The notes under the pieces are model-generated. The model was given only the letters and a program-made list of their open reading frames with translations, was not told the origin of the DNA and searched no databases. This document shows positions 32,126-43,511 of a stretch of DNA of 64,000 nt, piece after piece. This DNA is from Crotalaria pallida. Its lineage: Eukaryota > Streptophyta > Magnoliopsida > Fabales > Fabaceae. Each line of letters starts with the position of its first letter. Position 1 is the stretch's first letter. The translations under genes were made by a program, and so were the position numbers. The stretch spans positions 9,938,501 to 10,002,500 of the forward strand of contig CM075650.1 in NCBI GenBank assembly GCA_037953625.1, written 5' to 3'.

Positions 32126-33784
32126 CTAGACATCAAAAAAAAATATTGAGACAAAATAAGAAGAGATCATTAGTTTTCTTGATAAGCAAAGTTTTTGACC
32201 GGGGGTGGGATTTAGGCACCAATAATCCACTAGAAGAGATCATCATTATTTATATTTTTTTGATAAAAAAAGACATTCTTAAATAAAAAGAGGTGATTTC
32301 AAAAGGATAGGAGATAAGAGATCCTCTGTAAAAAAAAATCCAAAACAAACCGAGATTGAAGTCACATGAGGTAAAGCTATCCAATCTCTAAACATATATG
32401 CTAGAGGAGCCCATATAAAAAGACTGAATGTTATACTGAATAGAAGTCAAATGCCTAATCTTATCCCAATGAAGCTTCTCATTCAAAGAAGAGGGAATGA
32501 CACTTCAACTAAATGCACAAAAGAGTTGGATAGATTACACATTGCCGCAACTAGCTGGCTTCGTTCCATCACAAGTTAATTTTTGTAATACTTTAACATC
32601 CAAAATAATGCAAACTATATAACCTAGGGAAGCAAAACTAAAAATCTCATTTAAAGATAAAAAGGAAAACTAAAACGGAAAATCTCATTTTACAGTTTTA
32701 ATGAACTTAGAATCAAGATAAAAAGGAAAAAGAAACTATTTCATTTCATTTTATTTTATCTATACAAAATACAAGAGATGGATATGATATCCTCCACGAC
32801 AATGACATGAAACAGAAACAAAACTAGAGTTCCAAAAGTACCATAAATCTCTGCAATCCCTCTCCATATCTAACTCTTAATGAGGTCATGGGCTAATTAT
32901 CAAAGAGATGCCATATATGCAAGTCTATCCCCAAGACAGATCAGAGGTTGATAATATTCTTGAAAAAACAAACTTTCACTCTAACTAAATACAACAAATA
33001 CCAACATAAACAGTATGCTGCCATAAAGTCTTTTCCTCTTTATTCCTGCCAAACTCTTTGAAGCTAACCAACAAAAATTGCTCTAAATTATGAGGACACA
33101 ACAAAGATTCACCAAGGGTACCATTGAACCAATTCATGATGTAAGTGGAAGACTGACACTTGAACAGTATAAAACCAACTTGGCAACTGTTTCAAAGCCA
33201 GAGCCGTACATAACACATAACAAGATAAGGGTTTTATTTTCATAATTTAGTTTTCCTTATACTTACCTTTATCATTTTGAAATCACTCTTGGTATTGATT
33301 TTGGAAAAGTAAATTTAACATACAAATAAGTGTAGGCTATCAGTATAACTATATGAAACCATTATCACTCTAATAATTGCTGCCATTCTATGTGCTGAAC
33401 CATATTAAACATATGATTATTCAATTACTCAATTATAGGTATCTACTAACACAGTCTTGTTTCTAGTTAGAACTTTAAGAATTTAACTTTTCTTGTTTTA
33501 TATGTTAACAGAAAGCCTACAAATAGAACTAATATTTATCTACTAATACATTCTTGCTTTATTAAAAAAAATTGTAATGTCCCAGCCATAGTGTGGTTCA
33601 GTAAGCATTTGGTGTCCAAATAGTCTTAATCTAATCATGCAATGTATGTATTGGTGAAACATTTTTACTTGTTACCTTTCTACCTTAGCTTCCACGGATT
33701 ATAAAGTAACAAGAACCTTAAAAGATATACTAGAGGAAATCATTTAAACTATGGACATAATGAAAAATAAGAAACAACAATTAC
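32126..33784. other. CACTA interior, intron-like
   Basis: No exon recognised. AT-rich DNA between the putative first exon (donor at 33784) and SEC3 exon S1 (acceptor at about 32126). If the transcript is real this would be its first intron, about 1.66 kb. Confidence 0.4.
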
Positions 33785-34195
33785 CTTAGAGTATGAAGGA
33801 GAGGAACATGATGGCTGGGCATCAACGATGAAGGAGAGGAACATGGTGGCTTCGATGGACCGACGGATAGCAACGACAGCAATGACGGTGCGGACAGTAA
33901 CGACGGAGCGGATAACAACGGCGACAATGATGGACAGCGAAGAGAGTGGTGGCTTCGATGGGGAGGAGAGAACGAAGAACGATGAAGATGAACTAGAGGG
34001 AAGACGAACGATGAAGAATAACGAAGAAGATGAACTAGAGGGAACAAAGAGAAGACGAACCGGAGAGAGAAAGCAGAGGAGACGGTGGCGGAAGGAGAAG
34101 AAGATGAACTCAGAGGAAGGAGAGGAAGAATCGATTGTTTGTGAGGGAAATGGGAATTTTAGGTTTAGGGAAGGACTTTTGTCCGTGCAGTGCAC
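33785..34195 (-). CDS. Putative first exon of a chimeric transcript in the CACTA element
   Basis: A minus-strand frame opens MHCTDKSPSLNLKFPFPSQT and stays open for 137 codons to a good donor, CTAAG followed by GTAATTG, at 33785/33784. The product is rich in Ser, Pro, Phe and Val and includes runs of Ser (positions about 55-80), so it resembles a translated pyrimidine-rich 5' leader more than a folded protein. The plus strand is also open and highly charged. Position just inside the right terminal repeats matches where CACTA promoters sit. It may equally be untranslated leader captured from another host gene. I do not recognise it. Confidence 0.35.
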
Positions 34196-34261
34196 AGGGG
34201 CTCATTAATATATCTTTTAGGCTGGTTGTCTAAATGACCACTCTCATTTGAACTTAATGTC

Positions 34262-34535
34262 AATTCCAAACCGGTTCAGAACGGAACCGGCCTTAATAAA
34301 GAGTCTAAAGAGACTGGTTCCGTGTGGAACCAGTTTGATTTGTACCAGGGTATGAGACTGGTTCAGTGCGGAACCAGTCTGATTTTAACAAAAGACCCAA
34401 AAAGAGACTGGTTCCGGAACCAGTCTTATTTAATATATTTTCAGACTGGTTATACAAAGTAACCAGTCTAGTTTTAACAAATATCCATTTAGAGACTGGT
34501 TCCGCACGGAACCGGTCTGAATCAACTAGTCTAAA
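34262..34535. repeat. Right subterminal hairpin repeats of the CACTA element
   Basis: Six consecutive palindromes of about 22-28 bp of the type GACTGGTTCCG-NN-CGGAACCAGTC. Each is separated by 15-30 bases, and several are perfect but for one base. Each could form a hairpin. Confidence 0.88.
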
Positions 34536-34560
34536 ATGTGTTTTTTTGTAGTAGTGTAGT

Positions 34561-35352
34561 AAACAACAACAATCAACTTAATTAACATTATCGTGCCTAT
34601 AAAAAAACTTAATTAACATTGTACAAATAATATATTAATTAATCTTCATTTTGAATATGTTGGGAAGAAAAGTACAATCTCAATGTCAAAAATTAAATTA
34701 GTTAGTGTCATGCCTTTCAATGGCCAAATAAAGTAGAGATTTACTCTACCAGATTCTATTAGAATTTGACTTCGTAAAGGCCTAACACATGCACGCATAA
34801 CCTTCCCAACAAAGCTTAGGTGTTGATTAGATGCTATTTAAGAGACAACATGACTAAGATATTAATTTTGTCTCAACTCATTTGTTTTTCGATGGCATTG
34901 GACCAAATTCATCAAATGAATCATAATTCATAACTGCAGTCCAATTTCTTCCTTCTTCCTGCATGGATTAACATTGAACAAGCATGGCACGCATTGAATG
35001 AGTAACGTCAAGTCATTTTCACGGACCTACTCAATAGGTTTTGCCTTTTCTTTCTCTTTTTCTTCTTCTAGTATTTACTTTTCTTACGTACCTACCATCA
35101 AATCCCACCAAAATTGAAAGATAATTAAGTTCTTTAAGAATGATGTCAGAGATTCGATTATTACTGTGAATATGAATTGAAAAATTCTTTATTGTTAGAG
35201 ATAAAAGCCACTTTAATGATCTCTACGCTTCGAAAGAAATTAGTTTTTACCTCTCTACCGAAAAATACCCTTACTTCACACCAAAATTTACATTTTTTAT
35301 ATATGAAATGATACGTCATCTCTTTACAGAACTTCAAAAGAGTTTTAATTGG
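34561..35352. other. Intergenic, nothing recognised
   Basis: No coding frame, RNA or repeat boundary could be supported. Confidence 0.4.
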
Positions 35353-35354
35353 TA

Positions 35355-35637
35355 TTCCTTCCGGCTCGAAATATAAGCAACAAAAAACATATCTCTTTTG
35401 ATTTAAAATATAAGCAAAACTAACCAACTTTCTTAAATTTTATTTCATTCCCAATGCCACTTTCTAAAAACATCCCTAGAAAATTGTTATCTTATCTAAT
35501 TTTTGTTTCATTCCGAATGCAACTTTCCTAAAATACCTCTATTCTTTTATAAATTTGAGAAAATTAAATACAATCAACTAAACTCCTTAATAAGCGCAAA
35601 ATTAGTTAGTTTTGCTTATAATTCGAGTCGGAGGGAG
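35355..35637. mobile_element. Stowaway-like MITE
   Basis: Inverted ends TTCCTTCCGGCTCGAAATAT and, reversed, CTCCCTCCGACTCGAATTAT. Both are next to TA dinucleotides (35353-35354, 35638-35639). About 283 bp, AT-rich, non-coding. Confidence 0.75.
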
Positions 35638-35706
35638 TAATAAAATATTAATTTCTAATAACGGATAAGGGAGAATAAAACTCAAAAAGTATAATAATTA
35701 ATTTTT

Positions 35707-36102
35707 GAGTTATCCGTCAGATTGGTCCCTAACTTTGTGGACACCGGTCAAATTAGTTTCTGAAATTATCAAAATTTTAAATTAGTCCTCGAGATAGGAA
35801 CATGTCAGTCATATTAGTCTCTGACGTTAATGGTCCATAAAGTCAGAGACTAGTTTGACCGTTTTCAACAATCCCAGGGATTAATTTGACTGATACTCAA
35901 CAGTCTTTATTTATTTTTTTGGGCAAAACGATATGTTTTGACCATTCCGTTGATTCACGTTAAGGACCACTGGCGACCATTAAGTTAGAGACTAATATGA
36001 CCGACGTGTTCCTATCTCAGGGACCAATTTGTAATTTTGAAAATATCAGGGACTAAATTGATTGGTACCTACAAAATCAGGAACCAATCTAACATATTAC
36101 TC
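35707..36102. mobile_element. Mutator-like fold-back MITE
   Basis: Left end GAGTTATCCGTCAGATTGGT, right end its degraded inverse, ending AACCAATCTAACATATTACTC. The arms contain GGTCCCTAACTT and GGGACTAAATT words. A 9-bp direct repeat with one mismatch (about 35698-35706 ATTAATTTT; 36103-36111 ATTGATTTT) flanks it. The Mutator assignment is by length, arms and target size. Confidence 0.65.
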
Positions 36103-36524
36103 ATTGATTTTTTTATTATAAATTTAAATATGATTTTAGTCTCTAAATTTTTATTTTCGATTTTGATATATATTCCAAATTTTAATTTTAATTAGTAATA
36201 ATATAGCTTTGTCATACTGATTACCAACATTACCAATTATATATTTATTGATTCTGAATGTAAACTTATTTTTCAAAATAAGTTAAAACGTGTTCTTGCA
36301 TCCCCATCAAGAAGATCCAAAGAAAAAGTATTCATCCATTCCATACTAATTCAACAAATTGTACTAGTTAAAATGCGTGTTCATGACATTTATAACCATA
36401 TGGTAAACCATAGTAAATGAAGTTCCTTTTTTGTTTTCTACTGTTCAAAATAGGATCTTACGAGGAGTAGTTTTGGTGTTGTTGGGTTATGAGTCATGAC
36501 CTATCCACCACCCAATTGAAGTAA
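36103..36524. other. Intergenic, nothing recognised
   Basis: AT-rich DNA without supported features. Confidence 0.4.
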
Positions 36525-36890
36525 CTAGATTGCAAACCCGTGCCACGCACGGGGCCAACACGGTAAGAACCAAATTAAGTTTGAAATTATTATGGGTTTA
36601 AATATCAGGTGAAATATATTGTTGCAGTAATGAAATTATTGTGTCTTTAATTATGGGTTATTATTATTAATATTAGCTTAATAATAAGAAAGTGGAAAAT
36701 ATTTTTGAAGGAAATTACCCCGTGCCACGCACAGGTCCATTATGGTAAGGAATAAATTTAATTTTGAAATTTTTATACTTTGAAATAAAAGCTTGGATTG
36801 ATATAATTACTTTCACAGGGCCAATGGATTGATACCGATGCATCTAAGAAGCCCATGCCATGCACGAGGCAATTAGGGTAAGCCTAAAAA
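36525..36890 (-). repeat. Three successive Helitron 3'-hairpin-like copies
   Basis: Copies of the CCGTGCCACGCACGG palindrome at 36537-36554, 36719-36736 and, more decayed, 36853-36870. Each is followed on the plus strand by a GGTAAG-like word. Only the first has CTAG at the right distance. Confidence 0.7.
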
Positions 36891-39160
36891 GTAATTATGA
36901 TAAATTTAACATAATGGATAGATTATTTCTGAAATAATGATTTAGAATATAAACATTTTTATGTTGAACGAATTTAAAAAAAAAGTTAAATATTTTTGTA
37001 AAATATTTTTGAAATATAAGTAAGGAGTATTTTTTGTTAAAATGAGAGTGTTAAATTTTTGTCATTGTCGAATAATTTTTTGCATTGTAATGTGTGCTTT
37101 AAGATTGTGAAATGAATAGGCTAATTTTTTGGAGTCCATAACAAATTGGAAATAAAATTTATATTAAATCGTGATAATATTTGTTGTGCTAGAGTCAAAT
37201 GAAACATAGAGTTATATAAAGGAAGTTACAAATAGTTAATCCAGAAACAGGAAAAAGTAAAGAAACTTAGCAAGGTAGTAGGTAGTTGTTAGTCCGAGTC
37301 AAATAGTAAATCCTGACCGGTGTTTGTTTGGGTTTTGTTAATTGAAAAATGGGAAAAATTAAGTGTATATTAAAAATTTGAGTGTGGTAACATGATATTG
37401 CCAAAATTGTGTTCATAAAATTCCAAGTCTTACTAAAGATTCAAGTTCAAATTTTGAAAAATGCCCTTTTCTCTTTTTCCAAGTCTTGTTTGCCCTGTTC
37501 CCTTTACGTCATTGCCTCCCAGGCTCACACTCATAGTCGTGCTTGTTTCAACAATCTTGTTCCTGAATACTTTATCTTTAAAAATATAAACTTTAAATCT
37601 TTTACTATTTTTTTTTCTAAAATTGAAAATTGTAAAAAGAAACCATCACTCTGATTCCTCCGTTTCATATTTAAGGACCTTGGTATTGTTTGCGTTTGTT
37701 ATTAGTTACTCCGATTACTTCACCCATTTTCAAAAAGTAGTGTGTTTCAATGCTCATTTGATGTACTCTGCATTTTACAATGGCTTGCTGATCTTTTTTT
37801 TTTTTGTAATGAACTTTGTCCACATATCAATTTAAGGACCTCAAATTTGTTAACTTTTTTGTCTGCAGAAAGAGTTTCAACTACCATTTATGGTTTGTAG
37901 TAGAATTCGTAGTGGTGGAAGATTGAGTTAATTGAATTGAACGTGTATTATGTATTCTTTTATTTTATAAAAATGCAATTGTAGTTTCAATATAATATAG
38001 TTCCTAAGAAATAAATTTAAATATTGAATGAAAGTAATTGACAGTTGTAAGAAAAAGTGGTATGATCTTTAGAAATCATTCATACAGAAAGCAAAACCAC
38101 AAATCTAAAACCATTCATACACATACAAATCTCAGATCATTAACATTTTGTGTTCTTCTCTTTTACATACAAAGTTCTCCTGAATCAAAATTAATGAGCC
38201 CTGCAGGTCACTACTAATAGAGGCAACTAACTGATATCCATGATAATTAATCCTTTCTTCCTGTCAGGACTTTGATGAACATACATGAAAGAATATATTT
38301 GTAGAAGAGCATTTAAGGATTAGGACAAAATAGAAGCTAAGAATATACTTATTAAAGCAAAAGAAAACTACTTGCTATTTTGTGAAAGTCCCTTCTCACC
38401 CAGCAAAATAAGATCAACATAGTATTTACAGTCATTGGAATATTCAGCAAGTGAGTTAGATTAGCAATATCACATATTAAAAAAAATTGTAATATCACCC
38501 AAACATAACCAACTCTAGTCTCTCAAATGCTAATCAAGAGTAGTGTACATTAGATTCACCATAACGTCCCTAACATTAAAACCAAGCATTAATTCCAATA
38601 AATTATAATATAAAATAACTAAGAAGATTGATCCAATAAATGTATTCCATTAAACTGTAGCGTAAAGTTCAAAACTACTTTTCATCTCATTGCAAGTGCT
38701 GAATGTCTCCTAAGGTTGGTTAATTTCATGCCATATAATATTCAATCACTACTCCTTTTCCTTGTACGCTGTTCTTCAGTTATAAAGCCTGGACAAACTG
38801 AGCTCCTTTTCCTTTTCACTTTGTAAAGTTACTCATCTGCACAATAATTGAATTGAGACCACAATTAGAACTTTCATTAACTTCCTCCAAATCTCATCTT
38901 TCGGTTTCTTCCATTCTTCTAATATAACATTCTAAGCTTCTAATAAGATAACATATGTTCAATGGGTTCAATAGCTAACCTGCAGCATGAAAAATTGAAC
39001 AAATTTTATATGCATCATGCTCAATAATTGGAAAGAGAGTCATAAAAACAACGTTCCAATTTCTTATTTAAATAAGGAAGACTTTAGCACTAAATTGTAA
39101 AGGACAAAACCAAGCAAAATTAACTTCATGAACTTAAATAGTAATTTCAAGAGAAGGGTA
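36891..39160. other. Helitron 2 interior, no gene recognised
   Basis: AT-rich. Frames at 37409-37654 and 37623-37835 are T-rich translations. A minus-strand stretch near 38430-38366 is open and protein-like (includes KYYVDLILLGEKGLSQ) and could be one exon; I cannot name it. Confidence 0.35.
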
Positions 39161-39173
39161 TAAAACATGCAAC

Positions 39174-39710
39174 CTTTTTAGTTTGAGCAGCATCTTTGAA
39201 CCCTTCTTCTCTGCCTTCTTCTTTATCCTCTTTGAAGTCATCATCATCTTCATCTTCTTCATTGTCTTCTTCTTAAGTTTGCAAATAAATAGAAGAATTA
39301 GAAAAAGAACGAAAAAGAGAGAAAAAAAAAGAGAGAGATTCAAGTAATAGCCCAAGTAGTAATAAAAATGATTCAATTAGATTGATAAACAATAAAAAAA
39401 TTTGACTTTGATTCTTCTTAAGAGCATGTATTATTCACACGAAGAGATCAAAAATTAATGTATGTCAATAAAAGAAAGAGGTTGAGGAAAACAAAACCTT
39501 TATGCTGATAAATGGTAGCAAAGTGGTTGTTTATGCTCTTTCCATGGAGGTTAATAGAGAAGATAGAGGAAGAATGCAAAGATGAACAGAGAAGAGGAAT
39601 GAATAGATATGAGAATGTTTTTGTGAGAAAGAGAGAGATTATTGATGTTGGGTCTGATTTATGGAAGGGAAAAACGTGTTTTCCTTTTTGTAGGAGTGAG
39701 CCCAAGCTTT
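39174..39710 (-). pseudogene. Exon-like fragments: leader plus acidic exon
   Basis: On the minus strand a pyrimidine-rich leader (39700-39510) ends at a possible donor (AAAGGTTTTG near 39498). About 220 bases on is an Asp/Glu/Lys-rich open segment (39274-39174) ending in AAAAAG followed by GTTGCATG, a possible donor. It looks like the 5' end of a host gene with an acidic second exon. No protein family recognised; low-complexity acidic sequence is weak evidence. Confidence 0.3.
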
Positions 39711-40430
39711 GCTAAAAGCTTCTCGAAGAAGCTGAATATTGAAGGAAGTGAAGCTTCCTATTGAAGCTTGGGATACACAGATTTAAGTTTCTAATGATTA
39801 AAAATGAAAAGAAAAAATAAATAGCAAGCATGTCCCAACTTTTCCTCTTCAGTTATGCTTCTCAAAAACAGAGCATAAAGCATCCTAGTTATGCTTCTCA
39901 TAGGATTACCTCTGTCTAGAATGCAATACTTCATAATGGAACAACATAATTCACAAAAATAACTTAAAAAACAGGAACAGTGAAATGTGCTAACAAAGCA
40001 GAGGATTGAAAATCATATAAAATGACAATAAGCAACATTTGATAACTGATTCACAAACTTGATAACTTATAACTTCATTCCATTTTCCAGTCATAAGTTG
40101 GTTTTGTCATCAGCATTATACACATATCCAATACAAAATTAGACCCACATAGGAAAAAAAAGTTTAGGATTAAAGTAGTTTCTAAGAAAATGTGTAAACA
40201 ACTCAAATGTGAGAAAGAACCTTGATGAGTAAGCTATAAATTTTACAAATAGGTACTTGAATTACTATACTACCATGGCCAATTGCTTATAAATACTATC
40301 AATGCTCTGTCTCACTTATCCAAGGGTGCAAGTTTAAGACTTAAAAGGAGAGTAATATGATCCCGTTTACCACAACAATAATGAATCTATTCTCAAATTT
40401 CTGGTGTTAGTAGCAATAACTATACAAAGA
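39711..40430. other. Helitron 2 interior, nothing recognised
   Basis: No supported feature. Confidence 0.35.
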
Positions 40431-40434
40431 CTTC

Positions 40435-42210
40435 TCATGTTATACATTTCACAGCAAATATATGCTCACTATTCATGGTCAGCATCAATAAAAAAAACTG
40501 CATACCCATGTTTATGAAGATGCTTCTACATCCTTTTAAGCACAACAAAATTGCCTTGTTGATTTTCACAGCACCTTCATGACCTTTAAAGTGTCTCCTT
40601 CCATCATTTTGCATCACTGATTCTACATCTTATTGGGCTCAGAGTTGTTTGAGACTTTCCCTTCTTTCCTTTTAAATCACAAATTAACCAAATTAAAACA
40701 AAACATATCATAATGATTTACTTTCTCAAAGATCTTAACAAACAAACTTAAAAATGTGAATCATGAACAACTACATGATCACCCTGTTGAGATAGCCTCC
40801 AAAGATGCTCCAAATGCCATTTTAACCTGCATAATAAGCACAAATACAGAACACTAAGCAAGTGAAGATTATTTTGGAAATAGAAATAATAAGTAGTCGT
40901 GAAAAATTTACATTTTACCTTGATTAATAGATGGAAGGCTTTCATGAGGTCCACTATAGTGTCTCTTTCTCCTATAGCATAGTTGATATCAAGTGCTCAA
41001 ATCTATATATCATCATCAAATGCTCCATTGCCTTGCCAAAATATGTAATAATTTGTTTGCTGAAATTAAACAGTCAAACATCAATAATTGGGGAAAACAT
41101 AACATGACCAAACCAAATGGAATGAAAAAAATTACCCTTGTTTTTTAAATACATTTGTATAAGTTTATTCGCTTGGTTAACAACACAAAACATGTGCTAA
41201 TTAATCAACATAATGCAAAAACTAACTCATTAATTAAACTTGTACAGTCAAGAACAAAACTAATTGCATATAAACACTGCCATAATCTCCCATTGCACAA
41301 ACATAACATCAATTTTGTAAATTAAAACCTTTAGCATTGAAAACCCCAAATAATAGATACTCAAAAACCTCATAATTTGTTTGCTGAGATTAAACAGTCA
41401 AAGATTAGAAAGACACATCAATGTTGAAATTTTCCCTTTCTCTTAACAGATCCGAGGTATCAAAAAGAAATATCATTAGCACCTAAGCTTTTAGGGCATA
41501 AACAAACGATCAATAATGCTTATTGAGAGATGGATTTACCTGTTGCAACACTGTTTCCAGAGGTTAGCTATTGTGTCCAGAACAAAAATTTCTGCCCAAT
41601 ATGCCATTGCAGACCCGATGCCATTCACGTGTTCTCTCCCTTTACTCAGTTTGACACTCATAAAGATTGAAATTTTCACTTTCTCTCAATAGATCTGAGG
41701 TCTCCAAAAAAATTTAAAGCCTAAGTTTTGAGAGTATAAAAACCAAACAAAGTTTCTTATTGAGAGACCGATTTACCTGCTGCAAAGCTGTTTTCAGAGT
41801 GGCGGTAGTGTCGTTCACGGCGAAAACTGTGATGGTGATGGTGTTGCAGCCGAATCTAAAAGTAAAATTGAAGCCTTTCCATACAATAAATAAAGAAAAA
41901 AAATTAAATAAACAAAAATCTCAAATACCCATTCTGAAAAAATCAAAGAAAAATGGAACACCCAAAATGATTTATAGAACGAAAGAAGAAGCAAAGGCAT
42001 AAAATAAAGATCACCTCTAAAGCCATTTTTTTTCGAAGTGGCTATGGTGTTGGTCATAGCTTTTCAAAACGGTGTGGTTCCTTGGTGGAGGACATTGTTG
42101 TGGTGGTGGCGGCAACGAGAAAATAAGAAAGAGAGAAGAGGGAGAAGAGCAGGGGTCTGAGAGAAAGTGAGAGATTGAGAGGAGAAGATAGAGAGAGAAG
42201 GAGGGTGAGA
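40435..42210 (-). pseudogene. Exon-like fragments of an unidentified captured gene
   Basis: Minus strand, in order: a pyrimidine-rich leader (42210-42085); a short exon with MTNTIATSKKNGFRG ending at donor GTGATC (near 42016); a segment ending TTTGCAGCAG/GTAAATC (near 41777) and a related one ending GTTGCAACAG/GTAAATC (near 41540); an open exon with ERDTIVDLMKAFHLLIK and donor at 40921; and an exon VKMAFGASLEAISTG after a TATTATGCAG acceptor (about 40830). The frame after that is closed. Several consensus splice sites in one direction suggest a captured intron-containing gene. I cannot name it. Confidence 0.35.
41410..41830. repeat. Local direct duplication (~240 bp apart)
   Basis: Phrases TTGAAATTTTC...CTCT(C/T)AA(T/C)AGATC, TATTGAGAGA and ATTTACCTG(C/T)TGCAA at 41424-41560 recur in the same order at 41668-41795, diverged by perhaps 20 percent. 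Each copy ends in the donor-like TTTACCTG (minus GTAAA). Confidence 0.65.
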
Positions 42211-42439
42211 TTGATGAGAGAAGAGGGAGACATTCGGTGGGTTTGTTGGGGATTTGGTGTGTGAATTTTTTATTTATTTATTTTTTTTAAGATTGAAAAT
42301 GGGGTTGTTTGAATTTTGAAATTAATTTGGGGAAAGTAGGTGCAGTTGGAGGGAATTGAATATTTGTGTTAATTATTTTTGTGTTTCCCTCCTCCAAATT
42401 GAAATCGGGAATGGAAACTTCTAAAATGTCCCGCCTTTA

Positions 42440-43510
42440 AACTTGAAATGCAGTAGTCCTGCCTTTACTCCCGCTTTTATAACAAAAACATTTACTTAAA
42501 AAAAACACAGAAAACTCAAAAGATATTTTTTTAAAAATATTATATTTATTAAAAAAATTAAAAAATAAAATAAAAAAAAGAGCCGGAGCACCAAAAACCG
42601 TTGCATGGTAGAAGCACATTTGTTTTATATTTTACTTGTTTGGATTATTACCTGTGTCATAAATCATTTAATGAAAAAAATTCAAATCCAAATAACAAAA
42701 ACATGTACATAAAAAGAACACAGAAAACCCAAAGCATATTTTTTTAATATATTATATTTATTAAACAAATAAATAAAAAAAAGAGTCGGAGCACCAAAAA
42801 CCGATGGATGGTAGAAGAACCCTTGTTTTATATTTTACTTATTTAGACCATTACCTGTGTCAGGAAGCATATGATAAAAAAATTTCAAATCCAAATAACA
42901 AAAACATGTACATAAAAAGAAAACAGAAAACTCAAAGCATATTTTTTTAATATATTAGATTTATTAAAAAAAATAAAATAAAAAAAGAGTCGGAGCACCA
43001 AAAACCGGTGCATGGTAGAAGCACCCTTGTTTTATATTTTACTTGTTTAACCATTACCTGTGTCAGGAAGCATATAATAAAAAAATTTCAAATCCAAATA
43101 ACGAAAACATGTACATAAAAAGAACACAGAAAACCCAAAACATATTTTTTAATATATTATATTTATTAAAAAAATAAAATAAAAAAAAGAGCTCGAGCAC
43201 CAAAAACCGTTGCATGGTAGAAGCACCTTTGTTTTATATTTTACTTGTTTGGATCATTACCTGTGTCAGAAAGCATATAAGAAAAAAATTCAAATCCAAA
43301 TAACAAAAACATGTACATAAAAAGAGCACAGAAAACTCAAAACATATTTTTTATATATATTATATTTATTAAAAAAATAAATAAAAAAAAACAGAGCACC
43401 AAAAATCGGTGCATGGTAGAAGCAGCCTTGTTTTATATTTTATTTGTTTGGACCATTACCTTTGTGACGCATATAATAAAAAAATTTTAAATCCAAATAA
43501 TAAAAAGAAC
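42440..43510. repeat. ~200-bp tandem repeat array, second copy
   Basis: Five units of the same repeat as 16090-17235, with anchors TTGTTTTATATTTTACTT at about 42620, 42825, 43028, 43230 and 43428 (period about 200-205). The last unit breaks off at AAAAAGAACACA near 43512. Confidence 0.88.
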
Positions 43511-43511
43511 A

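Larger units (their letters stand above)
28132..34557 (-). mobile_element. Non-autonomous CACTA transposon carrying SEC3 and fructokinase exons
   Basis: The ends are ACACTAGTACAG at 28132 and, inverted, ACACTACTACAAAAAAA at 34557. They are flanked by AGT (28129-28131 and 34558-34560), a 3-bp duplication as in the CACTA (En/Spm) superfamily. Subterminal regions are packed with short inverted GACCGGTTC/GAACCGGTC units (28153-28625 and 34262-34535). No TNP2-type transposase is visible, so it depends on another element. Between the ends lie exons of two unrelated host genes in the same minus orientation, behind a first exon near the right end. Soybean Tgm-Express1 is a known CACTA element with captured genes; this is the same kind of structure with a different cargo. 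Confidence 0.85.
36525..43510 (-). mobile_element. Probable large Helitron (Helitron 2), 5' end truncated
   Basis: On the minus strand the 3' end reads CCCGTGCGTGGCACGGG (7-bp perfect stem, 36538-36554), then ten bases, then CTAG followed by T. That is a textbook Helitron terminus, and the adjoining sequence (36555-36600) is related to Helitron 1. At the other side (42440-43510) is the same 0.2-kb array that sits next to the 5' end of Helitron 1. No TCTATACTA 5' end follows the array; it is cut by a GC-richer element at about 43510. That the whole 7-kb interval is one element is inferred from this matching end-and-array layout. It shows no Rep/helicase. Confidence 0.55.

Noticed and set aside
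33828..34208. Charged 126-codon plus-strand frame
   Set aside because: Antisense to the putative first exon and against the direction of the captured genes; repetitive Glu/Arg composition.
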